Shown here: one piece after another, positions 8,002-14,264 of the stretch
Position numbering within the stretch: the stretch's first letter is position 1
Layout: every line of letters starts with the position of its first letter
Origin: an uncultured Ruminococcus sp.
Lineage (GTDB): Bacteria > Bacillota > Clostridia > Oscillospirales > Ruminococcaceae
Length of the DNA stretch: 18,005 nucleotides
Assembly (NCBI GenBank): GCA_910577575.1
Contig: CAJTOG010000032.1
Location: forward strand, 3,523-21,527
Direction: 5' to 3'
Notes under the pieces: model-generated
What the model saw: only the letters and a program-made list of their open reading frames with translations
Database searches by the model: none
What the model was told of the DNA's origin: nothing
Made by a program: the position numbers and the translations under genes

Positions 8002-8030
8002 TTGATTAAATTTCAGAAATGTTGTATAAT
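8002..8030 (+). promoter_or_regulatory. Promoter of the NifU-like/GGGtGRT operon
   Basis: TTGATT (8002-8007), 17 bp, TATAAT (8025-8030). The predicted start is near 8037, leaving a leader of about 47 bases that contains the palindrome at 8044-8059. Confidence 0.8.
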
Positions 8031-8043
8031 GTTATTGTATGCG

Positions 8044-8059
8044 GGATGGTTAACCGTCC
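8044..8059 (+). promoter_or_regulatory. Leader palindrome/hairpin of the NifU-like operon
   Basis: GGATGGTTAACCGTCC is an almost perfect 16-bp palindrome. As RNA it forms a 6-bp stem with one G-U pair and a UUAA loop a few bases from the predicted 5' end. It could be a 5' stabilising hairpin for a highly expressed mRNA, or an operator at the transcription start. It lies about 11 bp before the AAAGGAG ribosome binding site. Confidence 0.5.
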
Positions 8060-8083
8060 TAATATCTGAAAGGAGTATTAAAA

Positions 8084-8776
8084 ATGATTTATTCTCACGA
8101 AGTTGAAACAATGTGCCCTATAGCACAGGGCGTTGCTCATGGTGCAGCTCCGATTCCGGAGGAAGCAAAATGGGTAAAGGCTAAGGAAATCAAGGATATT
8201 TCCGGCTTTACTCACGGCATTGGCTGGTGTGCTCCTCAGCAGGGTACTTGTAAACTTACTCTTAACGTTAAAGAAGGTGTTATTCAGGAAGCTCTTGTTG
8301 AAACAATCGGCTGTTCAGGCATGACTCATTCAGCTGCTATGGCTGCTGAAATTCTCCCGGGCAGAACAATTCTTGAAGCTCTGAATACTGACCTTGTATG
8401 TGATGCTATCAATACTGCCATGAGAGAACTTTTCCTCCAGATTGTCTATGGCCGTTCACAGTCTGCATTTTCTGAAGGCGGTCTTGTTGTGGGTGCCGGT
8501 CTTGAAGATTTAGGTAAGGGTCTCCGTTCACAGGTTGGTACTATGTATGGTACTCTTGCAAAAGGTCCTCGTTATCTTGAAATGACTGACGGTTATGTTA
8601 CAGGTCTTGCTCTTAATGAAGATGATGAAATTATCGGATATAAGTTTGTTAATTTCGGCAAGATGATGGATTTCATCAAAGCAGGCGATGATGCTAACAC
8701 TGCATTTGAAAAGGCTCAGGGACAGTATGGCAGAGTTGCTGACGCTGTTAAGATTGTTGACCCGAGAAAAGAATAA
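8084..8776 (+). CDS. NifU-like Fe-S scaffold-type protein, partner of GGGtGRT
   Basis: This 230-residue protein resembles the NifU/IscU scaffold fold in its N-terminal half. GIGWCAPQQGTCKLTLNVKEG (Cys49, Cys56) precedes a beta strand, then ETIGCSGMTHSAAMAAEIL (Cys77) parallels the IscU GCG-x-A helix, and Cys106 follows near LVCDAIN. The C-terminal half (about 130-230) has no counterpart in IscU and ends with a hydrophilic tail. From memory of database annotation, this family is labelled iron-sulfur cluster assembly scaffold protein and sits beside GGGtGRT genes. The Cys spacing departs from classical IscU, so Fe-S scaffolding is inferred. It opens a two-gene operon with a strong AAAGGAG site; its partner starts 14 bp after its stop. 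Confidence 0.75.
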   Translation: MIYSHEVETMCPIAQGVAHGAAPIPEEAKWVKAKEIKDISGFTHGIGWCAPQQGTCKLTLNVKEGVIQEALVETIGCSGMTHSAAMAAEILPGRTILEALNTDLVCDAINTAMRELFLQIVYGRSQSAFSEGGLVVGAGLEDLGKGLRSQVGTMYGTLAKGPRYLEMTDGYVTGLALNEDDEIIGYKFVNFGKMMDFIKAGDDANTAFEKAQGQYGRVADAVKIVDPRKE

Positions 8777-8790
8777 GGAGGATTTCTAAA

Positions 8791-9789
8791 ATGGCTTTAT
8801 TTGAATCATATGAGAGACGTGAAAAGCAGATTCTTGATGTAATCAAAGCTTATGGCATCAATTCTATTGAGGAATGTGCTGACATCTGCAAAGAAAAGGG
8901 TCTTGATATTTATAAACTCGTTGAGGGCATTCAGCCTATCTGTTTTGAAAATGCTAAGTGGGCTTATACTGTAGGCTGTGCTATCGCTATCAAGAAAGGT
9001 TGTACAAGAGCCGCTGACGCTGCTGCTGCTATTGGTGAAGGACTTCAGGCTTTCTGTATTCCCGGTTCAGTTGCTGACCAGAGAAAAGTTGGTCTTGGTC
9101 ACGGAAATCTCGGAAAAATGCTTCTTGAGGAAGAAACAGAGTGTTTTGCATTCCTCGCAGGTCATGAGTCATTCGCAGCTGCTGAAGGTGCAATCGGTAT
9201 TGCCGAAAAGGCTAACAAGGTTCGTCAGAAACCTCTCCGTGTTATTCTTAACGGTCTCGGTAAAGACGCAGCTCAGATTATTGCACGTATTAACGGTTTT
9301 ACATATGTTGAAACTGAAATGGATTATCATACCGGCGAAGTTAAGGAAATATTCCGTAAACCTTATTCAGAGGGTCTTCGTGCAAAAGTTAACTGCTATG
9401 GTGCAAACGACGTAACAGAAGGCGTTGCTATCATGTGGAAGGAAAGTGTTGATGTTTCTATTACAGGCAACTCAACTAATCCAACTCGTTTCCAGCATCC
9501 TGTTGCAGGTACTTACAAGAAAGAACGCACTGATGCAGGCAAGAAGTACTTCTCAGTTGCTTCAGGTGGCGGTACAGGTCGTACTCTTCACCCTGACAAT
9601 ATGGCAGCTGGTCCTGCTTCATATGGTATGACTGATACTATGGGACGTATGCATTCAGATGCTCAGTTTGCCGGTTCATCTTCTGTTCCTGCTCATGTTG
9701 AGATGATGGGTCTTATCGGTATGGGTAATAATCCGATGGTTGGTGCAACAGTTGCCTGTGCAGTTGCTGTTGAAGAGGCTATGAAGTAA
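8791..9789 (+). CDS. GGGtGRT family protein
   Basis: This 332-residue protein carries the namesake motif GGGTGRT at 259-265 within SVASGGGTGRTLHPDN. Other conserved-looking segments are VGLGHGNLGKML (100-111), FLAGHESFAAAEGAIG (121-136), VILNGLGKDAAQIIARINGF (151-170) and MGLIGMGNNPMVGAT (306-320). The glycine-rich loops suggest nucleotide or cofactor binding, but no function is established for the family to my knowledge. The protein is soluble, without signal peptide or membrane segment. AAGGAGG lies at good spacing, and the gene follows the NifU-like gene by 14 bp before a strong terminator, so the two form one operon. Codon choice looks constrained (frequent GGT, CTT, CGT), which suggests high expression. 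Confidence 0.88.
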   Translation: MALFESYERREKQILDVIKAYGINSIEECADICKEKGLDIYKLVEGIQPICFENAKWAYTVGCAIAIKKGCTRAADAAAAIGEGLQAFCIPGSVADQRKVGLGHGNLGKMLLEEETECFAFLAGHESFAAAEGAIGIAEKANKVRQKPLRVILNGLGKDAAQIIARINGFTYVETEMDYHTGEVKEIFRKPYSEGLRAKVNCYGANDVTEGVAIMWKESVDVSITGNSTNPTRFQHPVAGTYKKERTDAGKKYFSVASGGGTGRTLHPDNMAAGPASYGMTDTMGRMHSDAQFAGSSSVPAHVEMMGLIGMGNNPMVGATVACAVAVEEAMK

Positions 9790-9843
9790 AATAAATATAC
9801 AGAATTTTTATTTGGATAAATTTATCTGAATAATTATAATAAT

Positions 9844-9898
9844 AAACCTGCTGTAATGAAATATTCCGTTTTCTACGGATTGGTGCAGCAGGTTTTTT
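9844..9898 (+). terminator. Rho-independent terminator with nested hairpin
   Basis: AAACCTGCTG (9844-9853) pairs with CAGCAGGTTT (9886-9895), followed by a T run. The long loop contains a second 5-bp hairpin, TCCGT with ACGGA. It terminates the NifU-like/GGGtGRT operon. Confidence 0.85.
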
Positions 9899-9919
9899 AT
9901 TTCTGTTAATAAAATTAAT

Positions 9920-9966
9920 AATCTGTCTTTTAACTAATTATTATTTAAAAGACAGATTTTTTATTG
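9920..9966. terminator. Second, probably bidirectional hairpin terminator
   Basis: AATCTGTCTTTTAA (9920-9933) and TTAAAAGACAGATT (9945-9958) form a perfect 14-bp stem with an 11-base loop. A T run follows on the plus strand and T-rich sequence on the minus strand. It backs up the first terminator and may also have ended the now-decayed minus-strand ABC-F gene. The stretch 9967-10050 shows no other feature. Confidence 0.75.
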
Positions 9967-10050
9967 TTTTATAAAGTTTATTATTGTTCCGTTTTGAAGA
10001 CAATCTATGTTAAGTCAGTGATGTTGGTTTATATACAAGCAAAAAGAAAT

Positions 10051-10443
10051 TTTTTTCAGAAATAATCCTGCAAACATAATTTTAGCTTGTTCTCCACCTG
10101 AAAGATTGCAGAATTATTTGTAATCAATATCTTTGTTAATCTTCGGAAGAGACATTTCACGATAAATTTCCCAATCTTCTGCATTGATAGCAATTTCCAT
10201 TATTATATCAATTATAAATATTTCCGGATTTGAAATGCTATACGGAAAATATTCAAAATTAACATTTGACAGGATAGTACCGATTCCTTGGAGTTCACTT
10301 GCAATCAGTTTCATAAGAGTGGTTTTTCCTCTTCCGTTTCGTATGACAAAATCAAGTTTTCAATCAGTATCAAGCTGAATATTTACATTTTCAGAATTTC
10401 CTTCATAGTAAAATGTAAGATTTGATATATTTATCAATGACAT
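10051..10443 (-). pseudogene. Decayed Lsa-type ABC-F ribosomal protection gene, 5' fragment
   Basis: The minus strand from an ATG at 10443 with a good AAGGAG site reads MSLINISNLTFYYEGNSENV, then LDTD, an in-frame TGA (10364-10366) where the family has Trp, then KLDFVIRNGRGKTTLMKLIA. It continues with NVNFEYFPYSIS, EDWEIYREMSLPKI, a TAA (10114-10116), and finally NLSGGEQAK with GLFLKK. This order matches the first nucleotide-binding domain of Lsa-like ABC-F proteins, which give lincosamide, streptogramin A and pleuromutilin resistance. About four residues are missing before LDTD, a Walker A glycine is changed (FVIRNGRGKT for FIGRNGRGKT), and everything after FLKK is gone, roughly three quarters of a ~490-residue protein. 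It is plainly non-functional. Confidence 0.85.
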
Positions 10444-10524
10444 AAAATTATCTCCTTGCAACTGTACATAAAAGAGTAAGAAGTATTCCGAAAATAATAA
10501 TCTTTTTATTTTTTATTATTAATT

Positions 10525-12054
10525 TTATAACCCCAGTTCTCTGAGATATTCCTCCATTTTTGCCTGAACTTCAGCAAGTTCTGTTTCAATTCCTGCAATA
10601 TTTGCTCTTACTTCATTTATGTCAACAGGCTTTTCTTCCTCGAAGGTATCCACATAACGTGGAATATTTAGATTACAGTCATTCTCAGTTATTTCTTCCT
10701 GAGATGCAATATAGCTATATTTATCAATTACTTTGCGTTCTTTATAAGTTTTTACAATTTTTTCAATGTCACATTCACGGAGTGTATTCTGATTCTTGCC
10801 TTTTTCAAAATTTCCTTCAGTACTTGCATCAATAAACAGAACATCATGATTTACTCTGTTCTTTTTGAAAACAAGAATACATGCAGGTATTCCTGTACCA
10901 TAGAACAGATTTGCAGGCAGTCCGATTACAGCATCAAGCAGATTAAATTTAATAATTTCTTTTCTGATTTTTCCTTCGCTTGCACCTCTGAAAAGTACAC
11001 CATGAGGAAGTACAACTGCCATACGTCCGCATTCATCATCAAGGCAGTGAAGCATATGAAGTACAAATGCATAATCACCTTTTGAAGCAGGAGGCACTCC
11101 CCATGCAAATCGATTGAATTTATCGAGGGATGCGGACATTTTCTCTTTTTTCTTGCTGTCGCCTGAGATTCCTGAAAGAAAACCGCTGTCCCATTTATCA
11201 AGTGAAAAAGGGGGATTTGCTACGATGCACTGGAATTTCATAAGCTTGTCATCCCTGATATTTTTTGGATTTGAAAGTGTATCGCCACGCCATATCTTTG
11301 CATCATCAACGCCGTGCAGGAACATATTCATAATGCACAACGACCATGTCTGAGCATTTACTTCCTGACCGTAAATTGCGGCTTTATGAGACGGTATTTT
11401 ACTGTATGCTTTAAGAAGCAGACCTCCGCTTCCGCAGGTCGGGTCATAAATCCTGTCATTTTCACATGGTTGAACAAGTTCCGCAACAAGTTTTGAAACA
11501 TTGCTGGGAGTAAAAAATTCTCCGCCTTTTTTTCCGGCATCTGATGCAAAGTTTGCTATCATATATTCATATGAATCGCCGATAATATCAGTACTGTCAA
11601 GCTGTGAGGGACTTAAATCAAGAGCATGAAAATCTTCAAGCAGATTTTTCAGAATTGCATTTTTACTTCTTGCTTCACCCAAATCAACAGTAGAATTGAA
11701 ATCAATTGCACGGAAAACATTTCTTAGTTTTTCGCTATTCTTATCTTCAATATCTGCAAGAGCAGTATTGATTTTCTGCCCTATTTCACTATCGTTTCTG
11801 TGTTCATAAAGATAATCAAAAGTTGCATTGTCCGAAAGCGTAAAGCGTTCATTAGCCATCGCACGTTCAACCCTTATCATATTTCCGTTATATTCCTTGA
11901 TATACTTTTCTTTTGTTTCATTGTAAACATCATTAAGATACTTTACAAAAAGCATGGCAAGAATATAGTCCTTATAGCGTGAGCTGTCAATCTTATTTCT
12001 GAAACTGTCACACGCATTCCAAAGAACCTTTTCAATATCACTTCTTGTAGTCAT
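10525..12054 (-). CDS. hsdM: Type I restriction-modification methyltransferase subunit
   Basis: This 509-residue N6-adenine methyltransferase subunit has an N-terminal HsdM helical domain (about 5-145), the GGEFFTP motif (177-183), the S-adenosylmethionine site DPTCGSGGLL (204-213) and the catalytic NPPF (280-283). A C-terminal coiled coil (about 478-505) probably contacts HsdS. Length and motifs are all normal, so it should be active. It needs the specificity subunit encoded 6 bp upstream. No hsdR lies on either side in this window: the next gene downstream is a dead ABC-F gene, and upstream is intergenic DNA and a regulator. It may act as a solitary methyltransferase. Its ribosome binding site GAGG lies within the end of hsdS, which indicates coupling. 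Confidence 0.95.
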   Translation of the reverse strand: MTTRSDIEKVLWNACDSFRNKIDSSRYKDYILAMLFVKYLNDVYNETKEKYIKEYNGNMIRVERAMANERFTLSDNATFDYLYEHRNDSEIGQKINTALADIEDKNSEKLRNVFRAIDFNSTVDLGEARSKNAILKNLLEDFHALDLSPSQLDSTDIIGDSYEYMIANFASDAGKKGGEFFTPSNVSKLVAELVQPCENDRIYDPTCGSGGLLLKAYSKIPSHKAAIYGQEVNAQTWSLCIMNMFLHGVDDAKIWRGDTLSNPKNIRDDKLMKFQCIVANPPFSLDKWDSGFLSGISGDSKKKEKMSASLDKFNRFAWGVPPASKGDYAFVLHMLHCLDDECGRMAVVLPHGVLFRGASEGKIRKEIIKFNLLDAVIGLPANLFYGTGIPACILVFKKNRVNHDVLFIDASTEGNFEKGKNQNTLRECDIEKIVKTYKERKVIDKYSYIASQEEITENDCNLNIPRYVDTFEEEKPVDINEVRANIAGIETELAEVQAKMEEYLRELGL

Positions 12055-12060
12055 AATTAT

Positions 12061-12633
12061 TTACCTCATTTCATTGATTTTATTCAACATCATTGTATAG
12101 TATGCTTTTTTTTCATTTATTAATTTTTCATAAAGCATAAGCTCTTTTTCTGATGATTTGCATATCCTTACAACTTCCATCTGCTTTTTAATATCAGGAA
12201 GTTTTATGTCAGCATTTGCAACAATTGTAGGCTTTATCTGCATAAGTGTACCGGCACAGCTCATTCTAAAATATTTCTTAATATTTTCTCTGTTAAGATA
12301 CCATGCAATGTATTCAGGTATAGCCTTATTTTTATCAATCCTGATTATAACAAAATGAGAGGGGATAACAAGTCCTGCGTTTTTCTCCTGAATGCAGAAA
12401 GCTGTATAAGGTTCAACAAGCTTCATTATAACATCATCTTTCTGCGTGATGTAATTAGAACTTAATTCTTCACGGGCATAATAACAATTAAGATTATTTA
12501 TATCAATCAGACCGCTGTTATCAACTGCCTTGAGTGTAAGCTGATGATATTTACAGCTTTTTTCATAATTGGCAGACATTTTTCTTGAAAGGATAAGTCC
12601 GGTTTTTACTATAGCGATTTCTTTTAATTTCAT
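12061..12633 (-). CDS. hsdS: Half-size type I specificity subunit (single TRD HsdS)
   Basis: This 190-residue protein has a single target recognition domain. It begins MKLKEIAIVKTGLILSRKM, runs through SSNYITQKDDVIMKLVEPYT and NAGLVIPSHFVIIRIDKN, and has the AWYLNRENIKKYF helix. AGTLMQIKPTIVANADIKLP leads into a C-terminal coiled coil (about 158-188). Canonical HsdS proteins have about 400 residues and two recognition domains. A half-size subunit is expected to dimerise and so recognise a symmetric bipartite site, as known for some natural and truncated HsdS proteins. A GGAGG site lies 5 bp before the ATG, and a perfect-consensus promoter drives the pair. The gene precedes hsdM, the reverse of the common hsdM-hsdS order. 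Confidence 0.85.
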   Translation of the reverse strand: MKLKEIAIVKTGLILSRKMSANYEKSCKYHQLTLKAVDNSGLIDINNLNCYYAREELSSNYITQKDDVIMKLVEPYTAFCIQEKNAGLVIPSHFVIIRIDKNKAIPEYIAWYLNRENIKKYFRMSCAGTLMQIKPTIVANADIKLPDIKKQMEVVRICKSSEKELMLYEKLINEKKAYYTMMLNKINEMR

Positions 12634-12678
12634 AGCACCTCCGAGATGTTATGGGCAAAATGTTTCTGTAATATATAC

Positions 12679-12707
12679 ATTATATCACAATATTTGGGAT
12701 TTGTCAA
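12679..12707 (-). promoter_or_regulatory. Perfect-consensus promoter for hsdS-hsdM
   Basis: On the minus strand, TTGACA (12702-12707), 17 bp and TATAAT (12679-12684), an exact sigma-A consensus. The predicted start near 12672 leaves a leader of about 39 bases. Strong constitutive expression is expected. Confidence 0.9.
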
Positions 12708-12763
12708 TAGTTTCTTTTAATATTACTGATATGTAAGAAATGTAACATCAGAAAATATTTTTT

Positions 12764-12788
12764 AAATTACTTTAAAAACAAGTAATTT
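12764..12788. repeat. AT-rich inverted repeat
   Basis: AAATTACTT (12764-12772) and AAGTAATTT (12780-12788) form a perfect 9-bp inverted repeat with a 7-base loop. It lies between the hsdS promoter and a small gene remnant. There is no clear T tail, and its role is unknown. Confidence 0.4.
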
Positions 12789-12832
12789 TATGGGATTTTG
12801 TATTGTAATAACTTTTGATTATATATTCCGAA

Positions 12833-12949
12833 ATGTGTTTTATATCAGAAACGCAATACAATGCTATTGAGGCAATTAGTGCAGTTTTTGTTAAACAGAC
12901 AGATTTTCCTATGAAAAAAGTACAGCTTGACGCTGCAGTGACTGAATAA
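12833..12949 (+). pseudogene. Small orphan reading frame, probable gene remnant
   Basis: A 38-codon frame from ATG to TAA encodes a protein-like sequence starting MCFISETQYNAIEAISAVFV and ending KKVQLDAAVTE. No ribosome binding site or promoter precedes it, and a hairpin terminator follows 15 bp after the stop, as expected for the 3' end of a former gene. I do not recognise the family. It could instead be a chance frame. The surrounding stretch 12710-13035 holds no other coding sequence. Confidence 0.3.
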
Positions 12950-12963
12950 TTAAAAATATTAAA

Positions 12964-12991
12964 TCCCTCTTTTGTTAAAAGGGGAATTTTT
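12964..12991. terminator. Hairpin terminator, possibly bidirectional
   Basis: TCCC-T-CTTTT pairs with AAAAGGGGA around a GTT loop, with one bulged base, followed by ATTTTT on the plus strand. On the minus strand the same stem is followed by TTTAATATTTTT, so it may also end the Rrf2-family gene about 45 bp away. A 7-bp TTGCATT/AATGCAA inverted repeat lies between. Confidence 0.6.
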
Positions 12992-13035
12992 GGTTATTGC
13001 ATTAAATTATTTTCAAATGCAAAAATATTAAAAAA

Positions 13036-13467
13036 CTATATACAATAATTGTCTCCGTCAGTGCTGTTAATATGGTCAACTATATCCTGCAAAGTTATTC
13101 CATCAAGGTAATCAGTAACTGCTTTGTAAAGTCCTTCCCATAAAAAAAGCGTGGAGCAGGAATCTGAACGTGGACAGTCATTTGGCAGATATTCAAGACA
13201 TGAAACAGGAGAAAGTGTTCCTTCAGTTGCTCTCAGAACATCACCCACAGATATTTCACAAGCTGTTCTTGCAAGCATATATCCGCCTTTATTGCCTCTG
13301 TTTGTTCGCAGAATACCGTTCAGCATAGGTACAATCTGCTCAAGATATTTTTTTGATATGTTCTGACGTTCTGAAATATCCTTTAATGAAATAAATGATT
13401 CATTTTGGTGTATAGCAAGTTCAGTAAGCATTCTCAGAGCATATCTTCCTTTTGTAGAAATTTTCAT
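13036..13467 (-). CDS. Rrf2-family transcriptional regulator with three cysteines
   Basis: This 143-residue regulator has a winged helix-turn-helix. MKISTKGRYALRMLTELA is the diagnostic Rrf2 start, ISLKDISERQNISKKYLEQI is the recognition region, and RGNKGGYML is the wing. Cys90, Cys98 and Cys104 (C-x7-C-x5-C) sit where IscR and NsrR carry their Fe-S cluster ligands, so it may sense iron-sulfur status, redox or nitric oxide; CymR-type members lack them. I chose the ATG at 13467, where AAAGGAG lies about 11 bases upstream, over an in-frame TTG 10 codons earlier that precedes the ribosome binding site. No iscS, iscU or cysteine gene is adjacent, so its targets are elsewhere. A strong divergent promoter (13528-13556) lies just upstream. 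Confidence 0.9.
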   Translation of the reverse strand: MKISTKGRYALRMLTELAIHQNESFISLKDISERQNISKKYLEQIVPMLNGILRTNRGNKGGYMLARTACEISVGDVLRATEGTLSPVSCLEYLPNDCPRSDSCSTLFLWEGLYKAVTDYLDGITLQDIVDHINSTDGDNYCI

Positions 13468-13527
13468 TTTTATGAACACTCCTTTCTGCTGAGCCAATAA
13501 TCACAAAATTAAAGGAAATAAATAACT

Positions 13528-13556
13528 TTGACACAGCGATATAAAAATAATATGAT
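13528..13556 (+). promoter_or_regulatory. Strong promoter divergent from the Rrf2 gene, no gene behind it
   Basis: TTGACA (13528-13533), 17 bp, TATGAT (13551-13556). It lies about 60 bp upstream of the Rrf2-family start and points away from it. No credible coding sequence with a ribosome binding site follows for nearly 500 bp. It may be a leftover, drive a small RNA, or read towards the cassette at 14040. Confidence 0.6.
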
Positions 13557-13774
13557 AGACTTTAAGGAAACAAGATACACTACAGAATACGAGTGAAAAC
13601 AGCCATCTGCTGAATCAAATTTTTATGCTGGATTCCAATTTATTTGGAAAAAATGCTACGTAGTCACAATAAAAAATAAACCATATAATATAGAACTTTA
13701 TTTCCAATATGACAAGTTTTTTGTTTATCGTGAAATTCTTATGAATGAGGCAATTTTTATTCTACAGATAATTT
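13557..13774. other. Gene-free stretch
   Basis: AT-rich sequence with stops in all frames and no reading frame with a ribosome binding site. It contains a weak TTCCAA/TTGGAA hairpin near 13635-13652 and a possible TAGTCA-17-TATAAT promoter-like match on the plus strand around 13665-13693. A 40-codon hydrophobic frame from the ATG at 13741 has no ribosome binding site and is probably fortuitous. Confidence 0.4.
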
Positions 13775-13879
13775 TTATCCTCTGGTTGCTTTGTTTCGAC
13801 CTTCTTTTCCTTTCGGATTATTCATATTACTATTATAACATAGGTTTAATATGTTTTCAATAAACAATTTCAGCTTAAA
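13775..13879 (-). pseudogene. Short minus-strand coding remnant (C-terminal-like)
   Basis: A minus-strand frame of about 34 codons between stops reads FKLKLFIENILNLCYNSN and then MNNPKGKEGRNKATRG before TAA. The hydrophobic helix followed by a basic tail looks like the C-terminal end of a lost gene. The internal ATG (13825) would fall at the predicted start site of the promoter-like match 13832-13860 and so would be leaderless. I do not recognise the family. Confidence 0.25.
13832..13860 (-). promoter_or_regulatory. Promoter-like sequence, minus strand
   Basis: TTGAAA (13855-13860), 17 bp, TATAAT (13832-13837) on the minus strand. It points into gene-free DNA towards the Rrf2-family gene about 360 bp away. 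It may be fortuitous in this AT-rich stretch. Confidence 0.45.
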
Positions 13880-13913
13880 TTATACTAATCTTTTGAATAT
13901 TATAATAAAATTT

Positions 13914-13942
13914 TTGTGATTTTCTACCAACTTGGATATATA
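13914..13942 (+). promoter_or_regulatory. Candidate promoter for the phage-type lysis cassette
   Basis: TTGTGA (13914-13919), 17 bp, TATATA (13937-13942). This is the nearest plausible promoter to the cassette that begins at 14040, but both boxes are imperfect. A small CCGCT/AGTGG hairpin (with one G-U pair) lies directly before the GGGAGGTG ribosome binding site at 14027-14034. Confidence 0.35.
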
Positions 13943-14039
13943 GTGTATAAAAAATGAATAATATGTAAATTTTTTATGAAAAACAACCCTATAAAGTTTA
14001 AAAATCAAAAAAAACCGCTCATTAGTGGGAGGTGAAAAA

Positions 14040-14264
14040 ATGAACAGTACAATAATAGTTGCTCTTATTTCTCTTGTTGGGACGATTATGGGGTCGCTTG
14101 GCGGAATTTTGGTGAGTTCAAAACTTACAAATTATCGCATAGAACAACTTGAAAAAAAAGTGGACAAGCATAATAACTTTGCTGAGAAAATTCCAATTTT
14201 AAAAACTAAAATTGATATGTTGAATCAACGTATAAAGGAGTTGGAATATGAAGAAAAAATTTAA
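14040..14264 (+). CDS. XhlA-like phage membrane protein with coiled coil
   Basis: This 74-residue protein has one N-terminal membrane segment (about 4-25, with GTIMGSLGGILVSS) followed by a charged coiled coil (about 32-72, with YRIEQLEKKVDKHNNFAEK and a leucine-spaced tail). This layout is typical of the haemolysin XhlA-like proteins next to holins in Firmicutes phages and defective prophages. The start is the ATG at 14040, because GGGAGGTG (14027-14034) is 5 bp upstream; a GTG at 14025 lies before that site. The gene overlaps the next by 17 bp. It probably assists membrane permeabilisation during lysis. Confidence 0.75.
   Translation: MNSTIIVALISLVGTIMGSLGGILVSSKLTNYRIEQLEKKVDKHNNFAEKIPILKTKIDMLNQRIKELEYEEKI

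Noticed and set aside
8978..9631. Two extra plus-strand frames inside the GGGtGRT gene
   Set aside because: Leucine/valine-rich shadow frames with no ribosome binding site, covered by a well-supported protein in another frame.
9815..9826. Palindrome GATAAATTTATC after the GGGtGRT gene
   Set aside because: AT-only core in AT-rich DNA between a stop and a strong terminator; expected by chance.
10184..10378. Plus-strand 64-codon frame opposite the ABC-F remnant
   Set aside because: The minus strand matches an ABC-F protein in order over 130 codons, while the plus frame has no ribosome binding site or recognisable sequence.
10490..10524. AATAATAA/TTATTATT hairpin after hsdM
   Set aside because: Stem is all A-T and the T tail is short, so it is too weak to call a terminator with confidence.
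10560..11496. Plus-strand frames opposite hsdM
   Set aside because: No start signals and unlikely composition; hsdM motifs on the minus strand explain the region.
13741..13863. 40-codon hydrophobic plus-strand frame MNEAIFILQIIFILW
   Set aside because: No ribosome binding site, AT-rich sequence that favours hydrophobic codons, and overlap with a more protein-like frame on the other strand.
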